Both the position numbers and the translations under genes were made by a program. Shown piece after piece: positions 43,215 to 51,322 of a stretch of 64,000 nucleotides of DNA. This stretch comes from Actinomadura madurae (lineage in GTDB: Bacteria; Actinomycetota; Actinomycetes; Streptosporangiales; Streptosporangiaceae). Position 1 is the stretch's first letter; the number at the start of each line of letters is the position of its first letter. The notes below the pieces were generated by a model that worked only from the letters and a program-made list of their open reading frames with translations, ran no database searches and had not been told where the DNA came from. The stretch lies in NCBI RefSeq assembly GCF_900115095.1, contig NZ_FOVH01000024.1:1-64000 (forward strand), in the 5' to 3' direction.

Positions 43215-44239
43215 CCCGCCGTCGGCTTGCCGCGCCTGACCGTCTGATCCCCGCGGTCTCCCTGTTCGCCGTGCTGGTCCTGTTCGCGTGCTCGCCGATG
43301 GTGAGCGGCGAGGCCCTGGAGACGTTCGACGTCTACAACGCGCTGCAGGGCTTCGCCCAGCTGGGTCTGCTGGCCCTCGCGCTCGGGATCACGATGATCG
43401 CGGGCGAGTTCGACCTGTCGGTCGCCGGGACCTACGCGTTCGGTGGCATGCTCGCCGTCCAGGTCGGCGGGACGGCCCCCGTCCTGGGTGTGCTGGCGGC
43501 CGTGGCCGCGGGTGCCGCCATCGGCGCGTTGCAGGGCGGGTTGATCGCGCGGCTCCGGATCCCGTCCATCCCCGTCACGCTCGCGACCTACATCGCGCTG
43601 CTGGGGCTGGCTTACACGATGTCCGGCGGCCAGAGCAAGACCTTCGCCAACGACGGTGCGACGCTGTGGGTCGACCAGACCATCGCCGGGATCTTCTCGC
43701 CCCGGAGCCTGATCACGCTCGCGGCCTTCCTCATCGCCGCGCTCGTCCTGGCCTACACCAAGCTGGGACGCGAACTGCGCGCCATCGGCAGCGACCGCCG
43801 GGCCAGCCGCGTCGCCGGAGTCAACGTGGACCGGCGGATCGTTGGGATCTTCGCGCTGTCGGGGACGCTGGCCGCTCTGGGCGGTGCCCTGCTCAGCTAC
43901 AGCCTCGCGTCGGCCAACCCCGACCCGGGCCTGCAACCGCTGATCCTTGCCGCCGTGGCCGCCCTGGTGGGCGGCGTGTCCCTGGCCGGCGGCCGCGGAG
44001 CCCCGCTGGGGCTGCTGGCCGGTGCGCTGTCGGTGGCCCTGCTCGCACAGGTCGTCGCGGTCACCGCCATGCCCGACTACTTCACCCAGTTGCTCTACGC
44101 TGCCCTGCTCGGAGCGATCGTGGCCATCGAGAGCCCCGGACTGCATCAGGCGATGGACCGGCTCCGAGCCCACCGCGCGGACGCGATGCTTCACCCGCCG
44201 ACGGAAACGGTCAGCGCTGTCAAGGGAGGACGAGAATAA
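43211..44239 (+). CDS. ABC transporter permease (342 aa)
   Basis: ATG 43211 overlaps the previous stop (ATGA). The RbsC-type pattern is ALGITMIAGEFDLSVAGTYA near residue 60 and ALVGGVSLAGGRGAPLGLLA near residue 265, with about ten helices. It pairs with the preceding permease and is the last gene of the importer operon. The TetR gene lies convergent 67 bp downstream. Confidence 0.9.
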   Translation: MTRRRLAAPDRLIPAVSLFAVLVLFACSPMVSGEALETFDVYNALQGFAQLGLLALALGITMIAGEFDLSVAGTYAFGGMLAVQVGGTAPVLGVLAAVAAGAAIGALQGGLIARLRIPSIPVTLATYIALLGLAYTMSGGQSKTFANDGATLWVDQTIAGIFSPRSLITLAAFLIAALVLAYTKLGRELRAIGSDRRASRVAGVNVDRRIVGIFALSGTLAALGGALLSYSLASANPDPGLQPLILAAVAALVGGVSLAGGRGAPLGLLAGALSVALLAQVVAVTAMPDYFTQLLYAALLGAIVAIESPGLHQAMDRLRAHRADAMLHPPTETVSAVKGGRE

Positions 44240-44306
44240 CGGAAGCGACGACCGTGGGTGAAGGTGGACGGAGCACGCACGAGATCAAGCCGGGCTCACC
44301 GGTCTC

Positions 44307-44996
44307 CTATCTCGTCGGCGTTGCCGCCTGCGCGACCTCGGTCATCTTGATTGCCAGCCTGGCGTAGAACTCCCCGAGCTCCGAGGGGGTGTCGGGGCCA
44401 TCGAGCCGGTACCAGCGCACCAGGTCGACCCCGAGTGACAGGATCGCCCGTGCGATCTTGTTGACGTCCCCGTCGGACACCGGCACATCGGAGATCCGCG
44501 CGTCTTCGATGTGCCGGTGGACCGCGTCCCGGAAGATCGTGTTGATCTCACCGCGCAGCGCCAGGATCTTGTCGTAGTGCTCGGGTCCCAGCGGCCCCAG
44601 CTCGTACTGGCAGATCCGGCCGACCGTGTGGTGCCTGGCGTGCCAGGACACGAACGCCGCGACCAGGCGGCACAGGTCTGCGCGTGCGTCCTCGCCGGCA
44701 GGCAGCCGGCGCAGGTCCTCCAAGACCCGGGTGTGGCCCATGCGGAGGATCTCGTACAGCACCTCTTCCTTGGACTCGAAGTGCACGTAGAGGGCTCCGG
44801 GGGAGATCCCGATCTTCGCCGTGATGTCCCGCGTCGTGGTCGCGTGGAACTCCTTCGCCGAGAAGCACAGGACCGCGGAGTTGAGCAGGGCCTTCGCCAC
44901 GTCGCCGAGTTCGGCGTCCCACAGCTGCTCGGACGCGTCGTCGAGCCGGATCATCGCCGGTCTGGCACGGCGCCGTGGACCACGTTTGGCCACCAT
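44307..44996 (-). CDS. TetR-family repressor (229 aa)
   Basis: ATG 44996 (MVAKRGPRRRARPAMIRLDD) is chosen; an in-frame extension to 45134 is less likely. The helix-turn-helix is FHATTTRDITAKIGISPGALYVHFESKEEV, typical TetR_N with Y-x-H-F end. The C-terminal domain (SWHARHHTVGRICQYELGPL, IEDARISDVPVSDGDVNKIA) resembles TetR_C of regulators of lipid and acyl-CoA metabolism. Genes on both sides (ABC importer, acyl-CoA ligase) have matching near-palindromic sites on their promoters, so it most likely represses both and probably itself. The inducer could be an acyl-CoA made by the ligase. Confidence 0.87.
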   Translation of the reverse strand: MVAKRGPRRRARPAMIRLDDASEQLWDAELGDVAKALLNSAVLCFSAKEFHATTTRDITAKIGISPGALYVHFESKEEVLYEILRMGHTRVLEDLRRLPAGEDARADLCRLVAAFVSWHARHHTVGRICQYELGPLGPEHYDKILALRGEINTIFRDAVHRHIEDARISDVPVSDGDVNKIARAILSLGVDLVRWYRLDGPDTPSELGEFYARLAIKMTEVAQAATPTR

Positions 44997-45133
44997 GCCG
45001 CTCAGAAGACCCGCGCGGAGCCGGTCATCTCCCGCTCCCCGGCCAGTGCCGCGAGGCCCTCGACTCTGGGCTTCGCCGTGACCACGATGCCTTTGCGCAT
45101 GCCGGGCTCCCTGATCCGTCGCGCTCCCACACA

Positions 45134-45153
45134 CTTACTGGACGCAGAGTTAC
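45134..45153. promoter_or_regulatory. TetR-type operator, TetR-proximal copy
   Basis: CTTACTGGACGCAGAGTTAC matches the consensus CTWACTAWGCGCWTAGTWAG at about 15 of 20 positions and is itself an imperfect palindrome. It lies between TetR and the ligase, 138 bp upstream of the TetR start codon, so it may serve autoregulation. Confidence 0.5.
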
Positions 45154-45190
45154 TTTCGTGCACGGTGGGCGTCAAGTCCTCTTCCGGGTG

Positions 45191-45232
45191 TTGACAGCCA
45201 GGCACTATATCACTAACTATGCGCTTAGTAAG
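45191..45232 (+). promoter_or_regulatory. Acyl-CoA ligase promoter with TetR-type operator
   Basis: TTGACA (45191-45196) and TAACTA (45214-45219) are spaced 17 nt. The operator CTAACTATGCGCTTAGTAAG (45213-45232) is an imperfect palindrome centred on GCGC (16 of 20 positions symmetric) and covers the -10 box and probable transcription start. Binding here would block polymerase. Confidence 0.7.
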
Positions 45233-45260
45233 TATCCCTGCGAGGAGGGACGCCGACCGG

Positions 45261-46868
45261 ATGCACGGCTTGATGCAGGAACGATCCCTGGCCCTTCCCC
45301 TGGTCTTCCGGCGGGTTGAGCGGTATTTCGGGCACAAGCGAGTGGTGTCGGGCCATGCCGCGGGGGAGACGGTTGTGGCTTGGAGTGAGGTCTGTGAGCG
45401 GACGCGCCGTCTTGCGGCGGTGCTGGATCGTCTGGAGGTTCCGCATCAGGCCCGGGTTGGAACGTTCGGGTGGAACAGCCAGCGGCATGTCGAGTTGTAT
45501 CTGGCCGTGCCGTGCTCCGGCCGGATTCTGCACACCATCAATCACCGGTTGTTCGGCGAGCAGATCGGCTACATCGTCGAGGACGCCGCCGACGATGTGA
45601 TCTTCATCGATCGTTCGTTGCTGGCGATCGTCTGGCCGGTGGTCTCCGCCTCGGCCGGCATGCGGTACGCGGTGGTCATGGACGATGGTGCCGATGTGCC
45701 GCTGCCGGACGATCCGCGGATTCTGGACTACGAGACCCTCATCGCCGAGGCCGCGCCCGTCGGTCAAGAGTTCGCCGTGCCCGATGAGAACACCGCGGCG
45801 GCGCTCTGCTACACCTCGGGGACGACTGGGAACCCCAAGGGCGTCTTGTACAGCCATCGCTCGGTGGTCCTGCATGCGCTGCTGCTGCTGATGACCGACA
45901 ATTTCGGGATCAATGAGCGCGATGTGGTCATGCCCGTCGTGCCGATGTTCCATGTCAACGCTTGGGGGCTGCCGTACGCCGCGATGCTGAGCGGCGCGGA
46001 TCTGGTCCTGCCCGGCCCGGTGACCGATCCCGCCGGACTGATCTCGCTGATGGAGCGGCACCGTGTCACCTTCTCCGGTGCGGTGGCCACCGTATGGCGG
46101 GGCATGGAGCCGTACCTCGCCGGCCATGACCTGTCCAGCGTGCGGATGATCGTCTGCGGTGGCGGCGCGGTCGACGAGGCGCTGTCTCGTTCGTACCAGA
46201 AGGCCATCGGGATACCGCTCACCAATGCCTGGGGGATGACCGAGACCAGCCCGGTGGTGACCACCTCGCGGCTGGCGACCGTGCACGACGGCCTGGACGC
46301 CGACGCCCGGCGCGCGGTCATCGGGTCCCCGGGCCCGGCGATTCCGTTGACCGAAGTGCGTCTGATCGGTGACGACGACGCCGAAGTGCCGTGGGACGGG
46401 GCGAGGCCTGGAGAGCTCCAGGTCATGGGGCCCACCATCGCGGGGCGGTACTTCGGGGAGGCCGAGCCCGGCCCGGCCTTCACCGAAGACGGCTGGCTCA
46501 GGACCGGGGACGTGGCGACGATCGACCGTTACGGGTACGTACGGATCGTCGACCGGACCAAGGACCTGGTCAAGTCCGGCGGTGAGTGGATCTCCTCCGT
46601 CGAGCTGGAGAACGCGATCATGGCCGAACCCCGGGTCGCCGAAGCCGCCGTGATCGGGGTGACCGACCAACGATGGGGCGAACGGCCGGTCGCCTACGTG
46701 GTCCCGAGACCCGGAGCCGAGCTCACAGCCGACGACGTGCGCGAGCACCTGGCCGACCACGTCGCCCGCTGGTGGATCCCCGAACAGGTGGTCTTCGTGC
46801 CCGAGATCCCCAAGACCGCCACCGGGAAGTTCTCCAAACGGCAACTACGAGCAGGACACCAACGGTAG
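45261..46868 (+). CDS. Acyl-CoA ligase, AMP-binding family (535 aa)
   Basis: ATG 45261 is favoured over the in-frame ATG 45219, which lies inside the operator and -10 box. GAGGAGGG lies 11 nt upstream and relatives start M-x-GLMQ as here. Motifs: ATP loop YTSGTTGNPKGVLYSH, NAWGMTETSPV, WLRTGDVATID, IVDRTKDLVKSGGEW, and the catalytic Lys in KTATGKFSKR. It joins a carboxylic acid to CoA through an acyl-adenylate; length and motifs fit medium/long-chain or aryl acid ligases. A cupin gene follows 37 bp downstream. Confidence 0.9.
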   Translation: MHGLMQERSLALPLVFRRVERYFGHKRVVSGHAAGETVVAWSEVCERTRRLAAVLDRLEVPHQARVGTFGWNSQRHVELYLAVPCSGRILHTINHRLFGEQIGYIVEDAADDVIFIDRSLLAIVWPVVSASAGMRYAVVMDDGADVPLPDDPRILDYETLIAEAAPVGQEFAVPDENTAAALCYTSGTTGNPKGVLYSHRSVVLHALLLLMTDNFGINERDVVMPVVPMFHVNAWGLPYAAMLSGADLVLPGPVTDPAGLISLMERHRVTFSGAVATVWRGMEPYLAGHDLSSVRMIVCGGGAVDEALSRSYQKAIGIPLTNAWGMTETSPVVTTSRLATVHDGLDADARRAVIGSPGPAIPLTEVRLIGDDDAEVPWDGARPGELQVMGPTIAGRYFGEAEPGPAFTEDGWLRTGDVATIDRYGYVRIVDRTKDLVKSGGEWISSVELENAIMAEPRVAEAAVIGVTDQRWGERPVAYVVPRPGAELTADDVREHLADHVARWWIPEQVVFVPEIPKTATGKFSKRQLRAGHQR

Positions 46869-46904
46869 GCCAGCACCCGACCACCCCACGAAGGAGCCGC
46901 GATC

Positions 46905-47447
46905 ATGGCCATTGAACCCCGTCTCATCGTCACGGGCCGCGAGGCCGACGGAACCTCGGTGTTGGTCACCGACCAGCCCGGCGAACCGATCACCGTCGGC
47001 GCCATCCCCGGCTCGGAGTTCTACCTGCTGTGGGGCACCGAGGACGGCGGCGCCACCGTGGGCACCGAACCCCGGCAGCCGAAACTCGTCCCGTTCTTCC
47101 CCGGTACCGCGGGCACCCGCATCCTGTTCCTGCGGTGGGCGCCGGAGTCCTCCGCCCCAGAACAACTCGGCGACCCGGACGAACTGGCGGCCGAGGCCAC
47201 CGACAAACTCCCCGGCCTGATGGACGTGTTCGAACCCGACCACCCCGGCATGCACACCACCGACACGATCGACTACGGCATCTGCCTCGAAGGCGAACTA
47301 CACCTGGAACTGGACAACGGCGAAGAGGTCAAGCTCACCCCCGGCGCCTGCGTCGTCCAGCAGGGAACCCGCCACGCCTGGCACAACCGCAGCGACAAGC
47401 CGGCCCTGATGTGCTACGTCCTCATCGGCGCCGACCGCGACTCCTGA
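46905..47447 (+). CDS. Cupin-domain protein (180 aa)
   Basis: ATG 46905 follows GAAGGAG. The C-terminal half is a small cupin barrel (TTDTIDYGICLEGELHLELD, GACVVQQGTRHAWHNRSDKP) with His/Glu positions that can bind a metal. The N-terminal half looks like a second, partly degraded cupin-type sheet (GSEFYLLWGTEDGGATVG). It is probably co-transcribed with the acyl-CoA ligase and so part of the same TetR-controlled pathway. Whether it is an enzyme or a binding protein cannot be told. Confidence 0.82.
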   Translation: MAIEPRLIVTGREADGTSVLVTDQPGEPITVGAIPGSEFYLLWGTEDGGATVGTEPRQPKLVPFFPGTAGTRILFLRWAPESSAPEQLGDPDELAAEATDKLPGLMDVFEPDHPGMHTTDTIDYGICLEGELHLELDNGEEVKLTPGACVVQQGTRHAWHNRSDKPALMCYVLIGADRDS

Positions 47448-47450
47448 TCT

Positions 47451-47549
47451 AAGGATCTCCTCGACGACGGCAAGGGCCTGACCATCATCGGCATGATCGC
47501 CGACTTCTGGGGCGGGTGGGGGCGCGCGATGGATCGTGGCGGGGACTGA
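47451..47549 (+). pseudogene. Possible fragment of an ATP-binding anti-sigma-like protein
   Basis: The frame KDLLDDGKGLTIIGMIADFW then GGWGRAMDRG to a stop looks like the G2-box end of small HATPase_c regulators (GxGLxLVxALADxWG). It has no start and no N-box part, so it would be a remnant. The similarity is short. Confidence 0.35.
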
Positions 47550-47648
47550 TTTCGGGAGCGAGAAGCGGGCCCTATCTGGGTGGCCGTTCGCGGGTCGGTT
47601 CGGGTTCTCGTGGTGCGGTTGTCGGGGTTGGGGGGCAGGGTGCGCTTT

Positions 47649-48029
47649 ATGCGCGAGGACGAGTTGGGGGAGTTGAAGCGGAGCCTTCGTCGGGGTGACG
47701 GGCTTGATCAGGTTCGGTGTTCGGCGGTGGAGCTTGGTCGTTGGCTTGTGGATCACATTGGCGACGAGCGGGCTGCCACGGCGCTTGCCGTGAGGACTCA
47801 GCGTAAGGATGACTGGGACGAGTGCTGGGCCACCCGGGCGCGGATCAAGGAGGACGTCGCTCGGCGGCTGGAGAAGGCGGACGACGCCGCCCTGCGCGCC
47901 GCGGCGCTGTGCGTGGTGTTGTGGCCAGAGGAGCCTTATTCGGATTCCGCGGCGCTGCGGCGGTTGCTGGCGAGGACCCACCATGCGGGAGATCGCAAGC
48001 AGATCACGGCGGCGCTCAGTTCCCCGTGA
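47649..48029 (+). CDS. Hypothetical protein (126 aa)
   Basis: ATG 47649 has GGGGGGCAGG 9 nt upstream; a GTG nine bases earlier and upstream starts are possible. The product is soluble, helical and charged (MREDELGELKRSLRRGDG, DWDECWATRARIKEDVARRL, AALRRLLARTHHAGDRKQIT). There is no recognised domain. It lies 12 bp before the next gene on the same strand, probably in one transcript. Confidence 0.55.
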   Translation: MREDELGELKRSLRRGDGLDQVRCSAVELGRWLVDHIGDERAATALAVRTQRKDDWDECWATRARIKEDVARRLEKADDAALRAAALCVVLWPEEPYSDSAALRRLLARTHHAGDRKQITAALSSP

Positions 48030-48041
48030 CCTTCGGTCGTC

Positions 48042-48731
48042 ATGTTGGTGTGGCGGGTGTGTCACGCTGGGTGGGTGGTTGGTGGGGGTTTGTCTGGGTG
48101 GGTGCGGTGGCGGGTCGGGGTTGCGATCTCGTGTGCCTTTGTTGCCGTGGTGGGTGGGGGCGGGGTGGTGGCCGCCTGGCGGCTCGGGCTCTTCAACTCG
48201 GATGGACGGTTCGAGGATCTGGACGCGTGCGCGCTCATGCCTGAAGCGGGAGTCCTTGCGCCGTTGGTTTCGAACGGGCGGCGAGAGCCTGGGGCGTCCA
48301 AGCCTCGGTCGTTTCTTGGATGGGGCGGGGATACCTGGTCAGAGTGCAAATGGAGCAGCGTGCCGGCGGGGATCGACCGGCCGTTCCGGACGGTGCGTGT
48401 TCACGTCCAGACGAAGCATGCGGCCACGGATCGGACCGGCCCTGAAGTCGCCGCCGATGCGCTGCAGAACTGGTACGACAACCGTGTTCGCCGGGGTGCG
48501 CGGGTAACGCCGGTCGGCGTTGGAGAGAGGGGCTACGGGGTCACCGACAAGGCGACCTACGTCGTCATCGTGGCTCGCGTCGAGGTGTTCGATGTGCACG
48601 CCAAGTTCAGGGTGTCCAACGCCGTTGTGGACGTTTCGGCGCGTACCCATGACCAGCCGGGCGTTGAGGAGAGGGCGCAAGTGGACGGCCTCGCGAAGAG
48701 GGTCGCCGCCCGGTTGAACTCCTTCGGCTGA
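48042..48731 (+). CDS. Hypothetical membrane-anchored or secreted protein (229 aa)
   Basis: ATG 48042 begins a stretch with one N-terminal membrane segment (VGVAISCAFVAVVGGGGVVA) and an external domain of about 180 residues containing two Cys (DLDACALMPEAG, WSECKWSSVP). The spacing of these Cys, with the LMP motif and a C-terminal AKRVAARL helix, is like DUF3558-type secreted proteins of actinomycetes. The first 20 residues are Trp/Gly-rich and may be before the true start. No enzyme motif is seen. Confidence 0.6.
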   Translation: MLVWRVCHAGWVVGGGLSGWVRWRVGVAISCAFVAVVGGGGVVAAWRLGLFNSDGRFEDLDACALMPEAGVLAPLVSNGRREPGASKPRSFLGWGGDTWSECKWSSVPAGIDRPFRTVRVHVQTKHAATDRTGPEVAADALQNWYDNRVRRGARVTPVGVGERGYGVTDKATYVVIVARVEVFDVHAKFRVSNAVVDVSARTHDQPGVEERAQVDGLAKRVAARLNSFG

Positions 48732-48780
48732 TCCGCCGGGGTAGTCGCGCCGTTGAGTTGAGCGCTTTATCGTTCGTTGG

Positions 48781-49476
48781 GTGTCGGGTGATCAACGGGT
48801 GCGCAAGCCTGGTGACGAGGCCGTTCTGGTGGCGATCAAGCGGCCGTCGCGGGAACGCCGGCGTGCGCTGGGGCGGCGGGCCTTGGGGCGGATGGGCCAG
48901 GCGCAATGGATCGTGGCGGGGCCGCTCGTCGCGGTCGTTCTCTTTTTCGTTGTCGCCTTGACCGTCTACCCGCCCTTGTACGTCCTCTTCGGCACGAGCG
49001 TGCCGGGACTCGTCGATGAGAAGGGGCCCCTTTCGGCCGGGGACAAGTTCAAGGCATTGGGGATCTGGATTCCCTGGATCCTGATTCTCGGATTCGCGGT
49101 TTGGGCGTTCGTTCGGCAGCGGGTCATGCGTCCGTACCTGGCCGTGGATGCGGACGGGGTCTGGCCCGTCTTCGGTGGGCGTATTCGGGATGGGCTCGGG
49201 TGGCAGGAGATCGCCGCGATTCATGTCGTGGCGGAGAACGCGCCCACTACGGTGCCCGCGGTGGAGGCTTCGCCGCCGTTCGTGGAGATCTTTCCGACCA
49301 GGGCGATTGACGATTCCGGCTCGGCGACTCCGTTGGCGGCCATGGTCGTCATGGCTCAGCCTCCTGTGCCGAGGTTGCGCGGTAAGCGTTACGTCATTGA
49401 GCTGGCCGTGCCGCCTGATGAGTTGGGGCGCGCCATCGACCGGTTCGGGGCAGGTAAGCGCCTTGTCTTGAGGTAG
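48781..49476 (+). CDS. Hypothetical two-helix membrane protein with PH-like domain (231 aa)
   Basis: GTG 48781 starts VSGDQRVRKPGDEAVLVAIK. Two membrane segments (IVAGPLVAVVLFFVVALTVY and IWIPWILILGFAVWAFV) are followed by a cytoplasmic beta-rich domain (YLAVDADGVWPVFGGRIRDG, LGWQEIAAIHVVAE, KRYVIELAVPPDELGRAIDR) similar to bacterial PH-like domains. It follows a hypothetical secreted-protein gene on the same strand by 50 bp. The function is unknown. Confidence 0.6.
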   Translation: MSGDQRVRKPGDEAVLVAIKRPSRERRRALGRRALGRMGQAQWIVAGPLVAVVLFFVVALTVYPPLYVLFGTSVPGLVDEKGPLSAGDKFKALGIWIPWILILGFAVWAFVRQRVMRPYLAVDADGVWPVFGGRIRDGLGWQEIAAIHVVAENAPTTVPAVEASPPFVEIFPTRAIDDSGSATPLAAMVVMAQPPVPRLRGKRYVIELAVPPDELGRAIDRFGAGKRLVLR

Positions 49477-49529
49477 AGCCGAATTGCCCCCGAGCAAACC
49501 GGGTCGCTTGTTAGGGCGTCCTAGGGACG

Positions 49530-50558
49530 GTGAGGGCAGCCTGGGTGGAGCGGATTCGCGTGGCGGGCGGTGCGGCGGCGAAGGCGGCGGTGTCGCGGTG
49601 GGCGCGACGTCCGGCGTCGGACGGGGACGAGAAGGGCCGGTCGACCTGGGCGCGGGGGCGGGTGCTCACGGCGCTCGCGGTGATGACCGCCGGGCTGTTC
49701 GCGTTCCACAGCGTCCTGCCCGATTCGATGGGCAGTCTGGTCGAAGCGTTTCTGCCTTGGTTCGGTCTGGCCGTGGTGGTGCTGCTCATCTTGGCGGTGG
49801 TTCGCCGTTCGGCTACCGCGCTCGTGGCCCTGGTCCTGCCGGTGGCGGCGTGGATATACGGTTTCGGCGGGTTGTTGCTGCCCGTGGGCGAGCCTGGCGG
49901 GCACGACCTGGTCGTCGTGCAGCACAACGTCAGCGACGAGAACACCGACCCGGCGGGGACGGCTCGCGCACTGGCCAAGGCCGAACCCGATCTCATCGCG
50001 GTGGAAGAGCTGGTGCCTTCGGCGGTGCCGGTTTACGAGAGGACGTTCGCGGCGGATTTCCCGTATCACGCGGTTCAGGGCACCGTCGGGCTCTGGTCGA
50101 GGCATCCGCTGAGCGGTGTCAGGGCGCTGGACATCAAGCCCGACGGGATCACGGAGGAGTGGAACCGCGGGCTGCGGGCCGTGGTCTCCGCGCCGCACGG
50201 TGAACTCGCCGTGTATGTCGCGCATCTGCCGTCCGTCCGCGTAAGGGCGAGTGGTCTGGCGTCGGCCTGGCGTGATGAGAGTGCCGGACTGCTGGGCAAT
50301 GCCGTTGCCGCGGAGGAGGTAAAGGCGGTGATCCTGCTGGGCGACCTCAACGGGACGGTCGATGATCGTGGGCTAGGACCGCTGACATCGCGGATGAACG
50401 TGGCCGAGCGCGGGTTGGCCTTCAGCTTCCCCGTGTCTTTGCCGGTGGCTCGCATCGACCAGGTCATGGCGCGGTCGGCGACCGTCCGTCACGTTTGGAC
50501 CCTGCCCGCCACCGGCAGCGATCACCTGCCGATCGCCGCACGGGTCACGCCGGATTGA
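49530..50558 (+). CDS. Membrane endonuclease/exonuclease/phosphatase-family protein (342 aa)
   Basis: Three N-terminal membrane helices (residues about 45-125: VLTALAVMTAGLFAFHSVL, FGLAVVVLLILAVV, ALVALVLPVAAWIYGFGG) precede an EEP domain. Its active-site set is present: Asn in VVVQHNVSDENT, Glu in LIAVEELVP, His in YVAHLPSVR, Asp-x-Asn in ILLGDLNGTVDD, and SDH in ATGSDHLPIAARV. This fits an extracytoplasmic phosphodiesterase acting on lipids or nucleotides. GTG 49530 is the start; the 3' end overlaps a small gene on the other strand. Confidence 0.82.
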   Translation: MRAAWVERIRVAGGAAAKAAVSRWARRPASDGDEKGRSTWARGRVLTALAVMTAGLFAFHSVLPDSMGSLVEAFLPWFGLAVVVLLILAVVRRSATALVALVLPVAAWIYGFGGLLLPVGEPGGHDLVVVQHNVSDENTDPAGTARALAKAEPDLIAVEELVPSAVPVYERTFAADFPYHAVQGTVGLWSRHPLSGVRALDIKPDGITEEWNRGLRAVVSAPHGELAVYVAHLPSVRVRASGLASAWRDESAGLLGNAVAAEEVKAVILLGDLNGTVDDRGLGPLTSRMNVAERGLAFSFPVSLPVARIDQVMARSATVRHVWTLPATGSDHLPIAARVTPD

Positions 50559-50676
50559 CATGCCAGGGGCGTTCGCCGGGCTCGGGCAGGGTGCCGCGCT
50601 TCACGAGGATCTTCGTGCCGTCGTCGGCCTCGCCTTCGTCGTCGCCGGTCATGACGAGCGACGCCCCGGTGCTCAC
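50545..50676 (-). CDS. Possible small protein antisense to the EEP gene end (43 aa)
   Basis: GTG 50676 (or GTG 50685) starts MSTGASLVMTGDDEGEADDG and continues TKILVKRGTLPEPGERPWHV to TGA 50547-50545. Nearly every third base is G or C, as in real genes here. The Pro/Gly-rich end (LPEPGERPWHVNP) is reminiscent of short conserved actinomycete proteins, but I cannot name the family. It overlaps the last 14 bases of the EEP gene. Confidence 0.45.
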   Translation of the reverse strand: MSTGASLVMTGDDEGEADDGTKILVKRGTLPEPGERPWHVNPA

Positions 50677-50753
50677 GTTACGCACTGACTCGCGGCGGCC
50701 GGGGGTAGAACCTGTTCTTGTCTTATCGCGGTGGAGCGAGCAGGCTGTGTCGC

Positions 50754-51215
50754 ATGGATCTGGTTGCCCTGGAAGAGATTCGGCGGCTGAAGTACCGCTA
50801 CCTGCGCTGCGTCGACCTCAAGCTGTGGGACGAGTTCGCCGAGGTGTTCACCGAGGACGCCGTCGCCGAGTACGACACGCCCGTCCTGAAGAAGACGCTC
50901 CGGCTGGAGGGGCGGGACGCGATCCTCGACTACATGCGCTCGAACCTCGGGCCGGACAAGATCTCGACGCACACGGCGGGCTGCCCGGAGATCGACCTGG
51001 ACGGCGACCGGGCCACCGGCGTCTGGTCGCTGGACGACACGATCATCATCCCCGGGCACAACCTGCTCATCCGGGGTGCCGCGTTCTACTACGACACCTA
51101 CCGGCGCGGGGACGACGGGACGTGGCGGGTCGAGAAGACCGGGCACCGGCGGACCTACGAGTACATGGTGTCGCTGGACGACGCCCCGAGCCTGAAGTTC
51201 ACCACCTCCCATTGA
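50754..51215 (+). CDS. SnoaL/NTF2-like protein (153 aa)
   Basis: ATG 50754 begins MDLVALEEIRRLKYRYLRCV, the usual first helices of SnoaL_4-type proteins, then FAEVFTEDAVAEYDTP and EGRDAILDYMRSNLG. A cone-shaped alpha+beta fold with Tyr/Asp/His residues (RRLKYRY, STHTAGCPEID) fits polyketide-cyclase or steroid-isomerase-like enzymes, or dehydratases. It is followed by DUF1214, SDR and sulfotransferase genes, a set often seen in actinomycete steroid or lipid catabolism. Confidence 0.82.
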   Translation: MDLVALEEIRRLKYRYLRCVDLKLWDEFAEVFTEDAVAEYDTPVLKKTLRLEGRDAILDYMRSNLGPDKISTHTAGCPEIDLDGDRATGVWSLDDTIIIPGHNLLIRGAAFYYDTYRRGDDGTWRVEKTGHRRTYEYMVSLDDAPSLKFTTSH

Positions 51216-51322
51216 CCGGGACCTCGCGTTGACCTCCGCCTAGAACGAGTTCTAGCGTGCGTCACGCCAGTCGCGATCACGAGCACGGCTAAGCTCCTCA
51301 CCCGCGATCCCAGGAGAGCCCG

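Noticed and set aside
45219..45260. ATG 45219 as the start of the acyl-CoA ligase
   Set aside because: It lies within the predicted -10 box and operator, so it would be upstream of the transcript start; ATG 45261 also fits the family N terminus.
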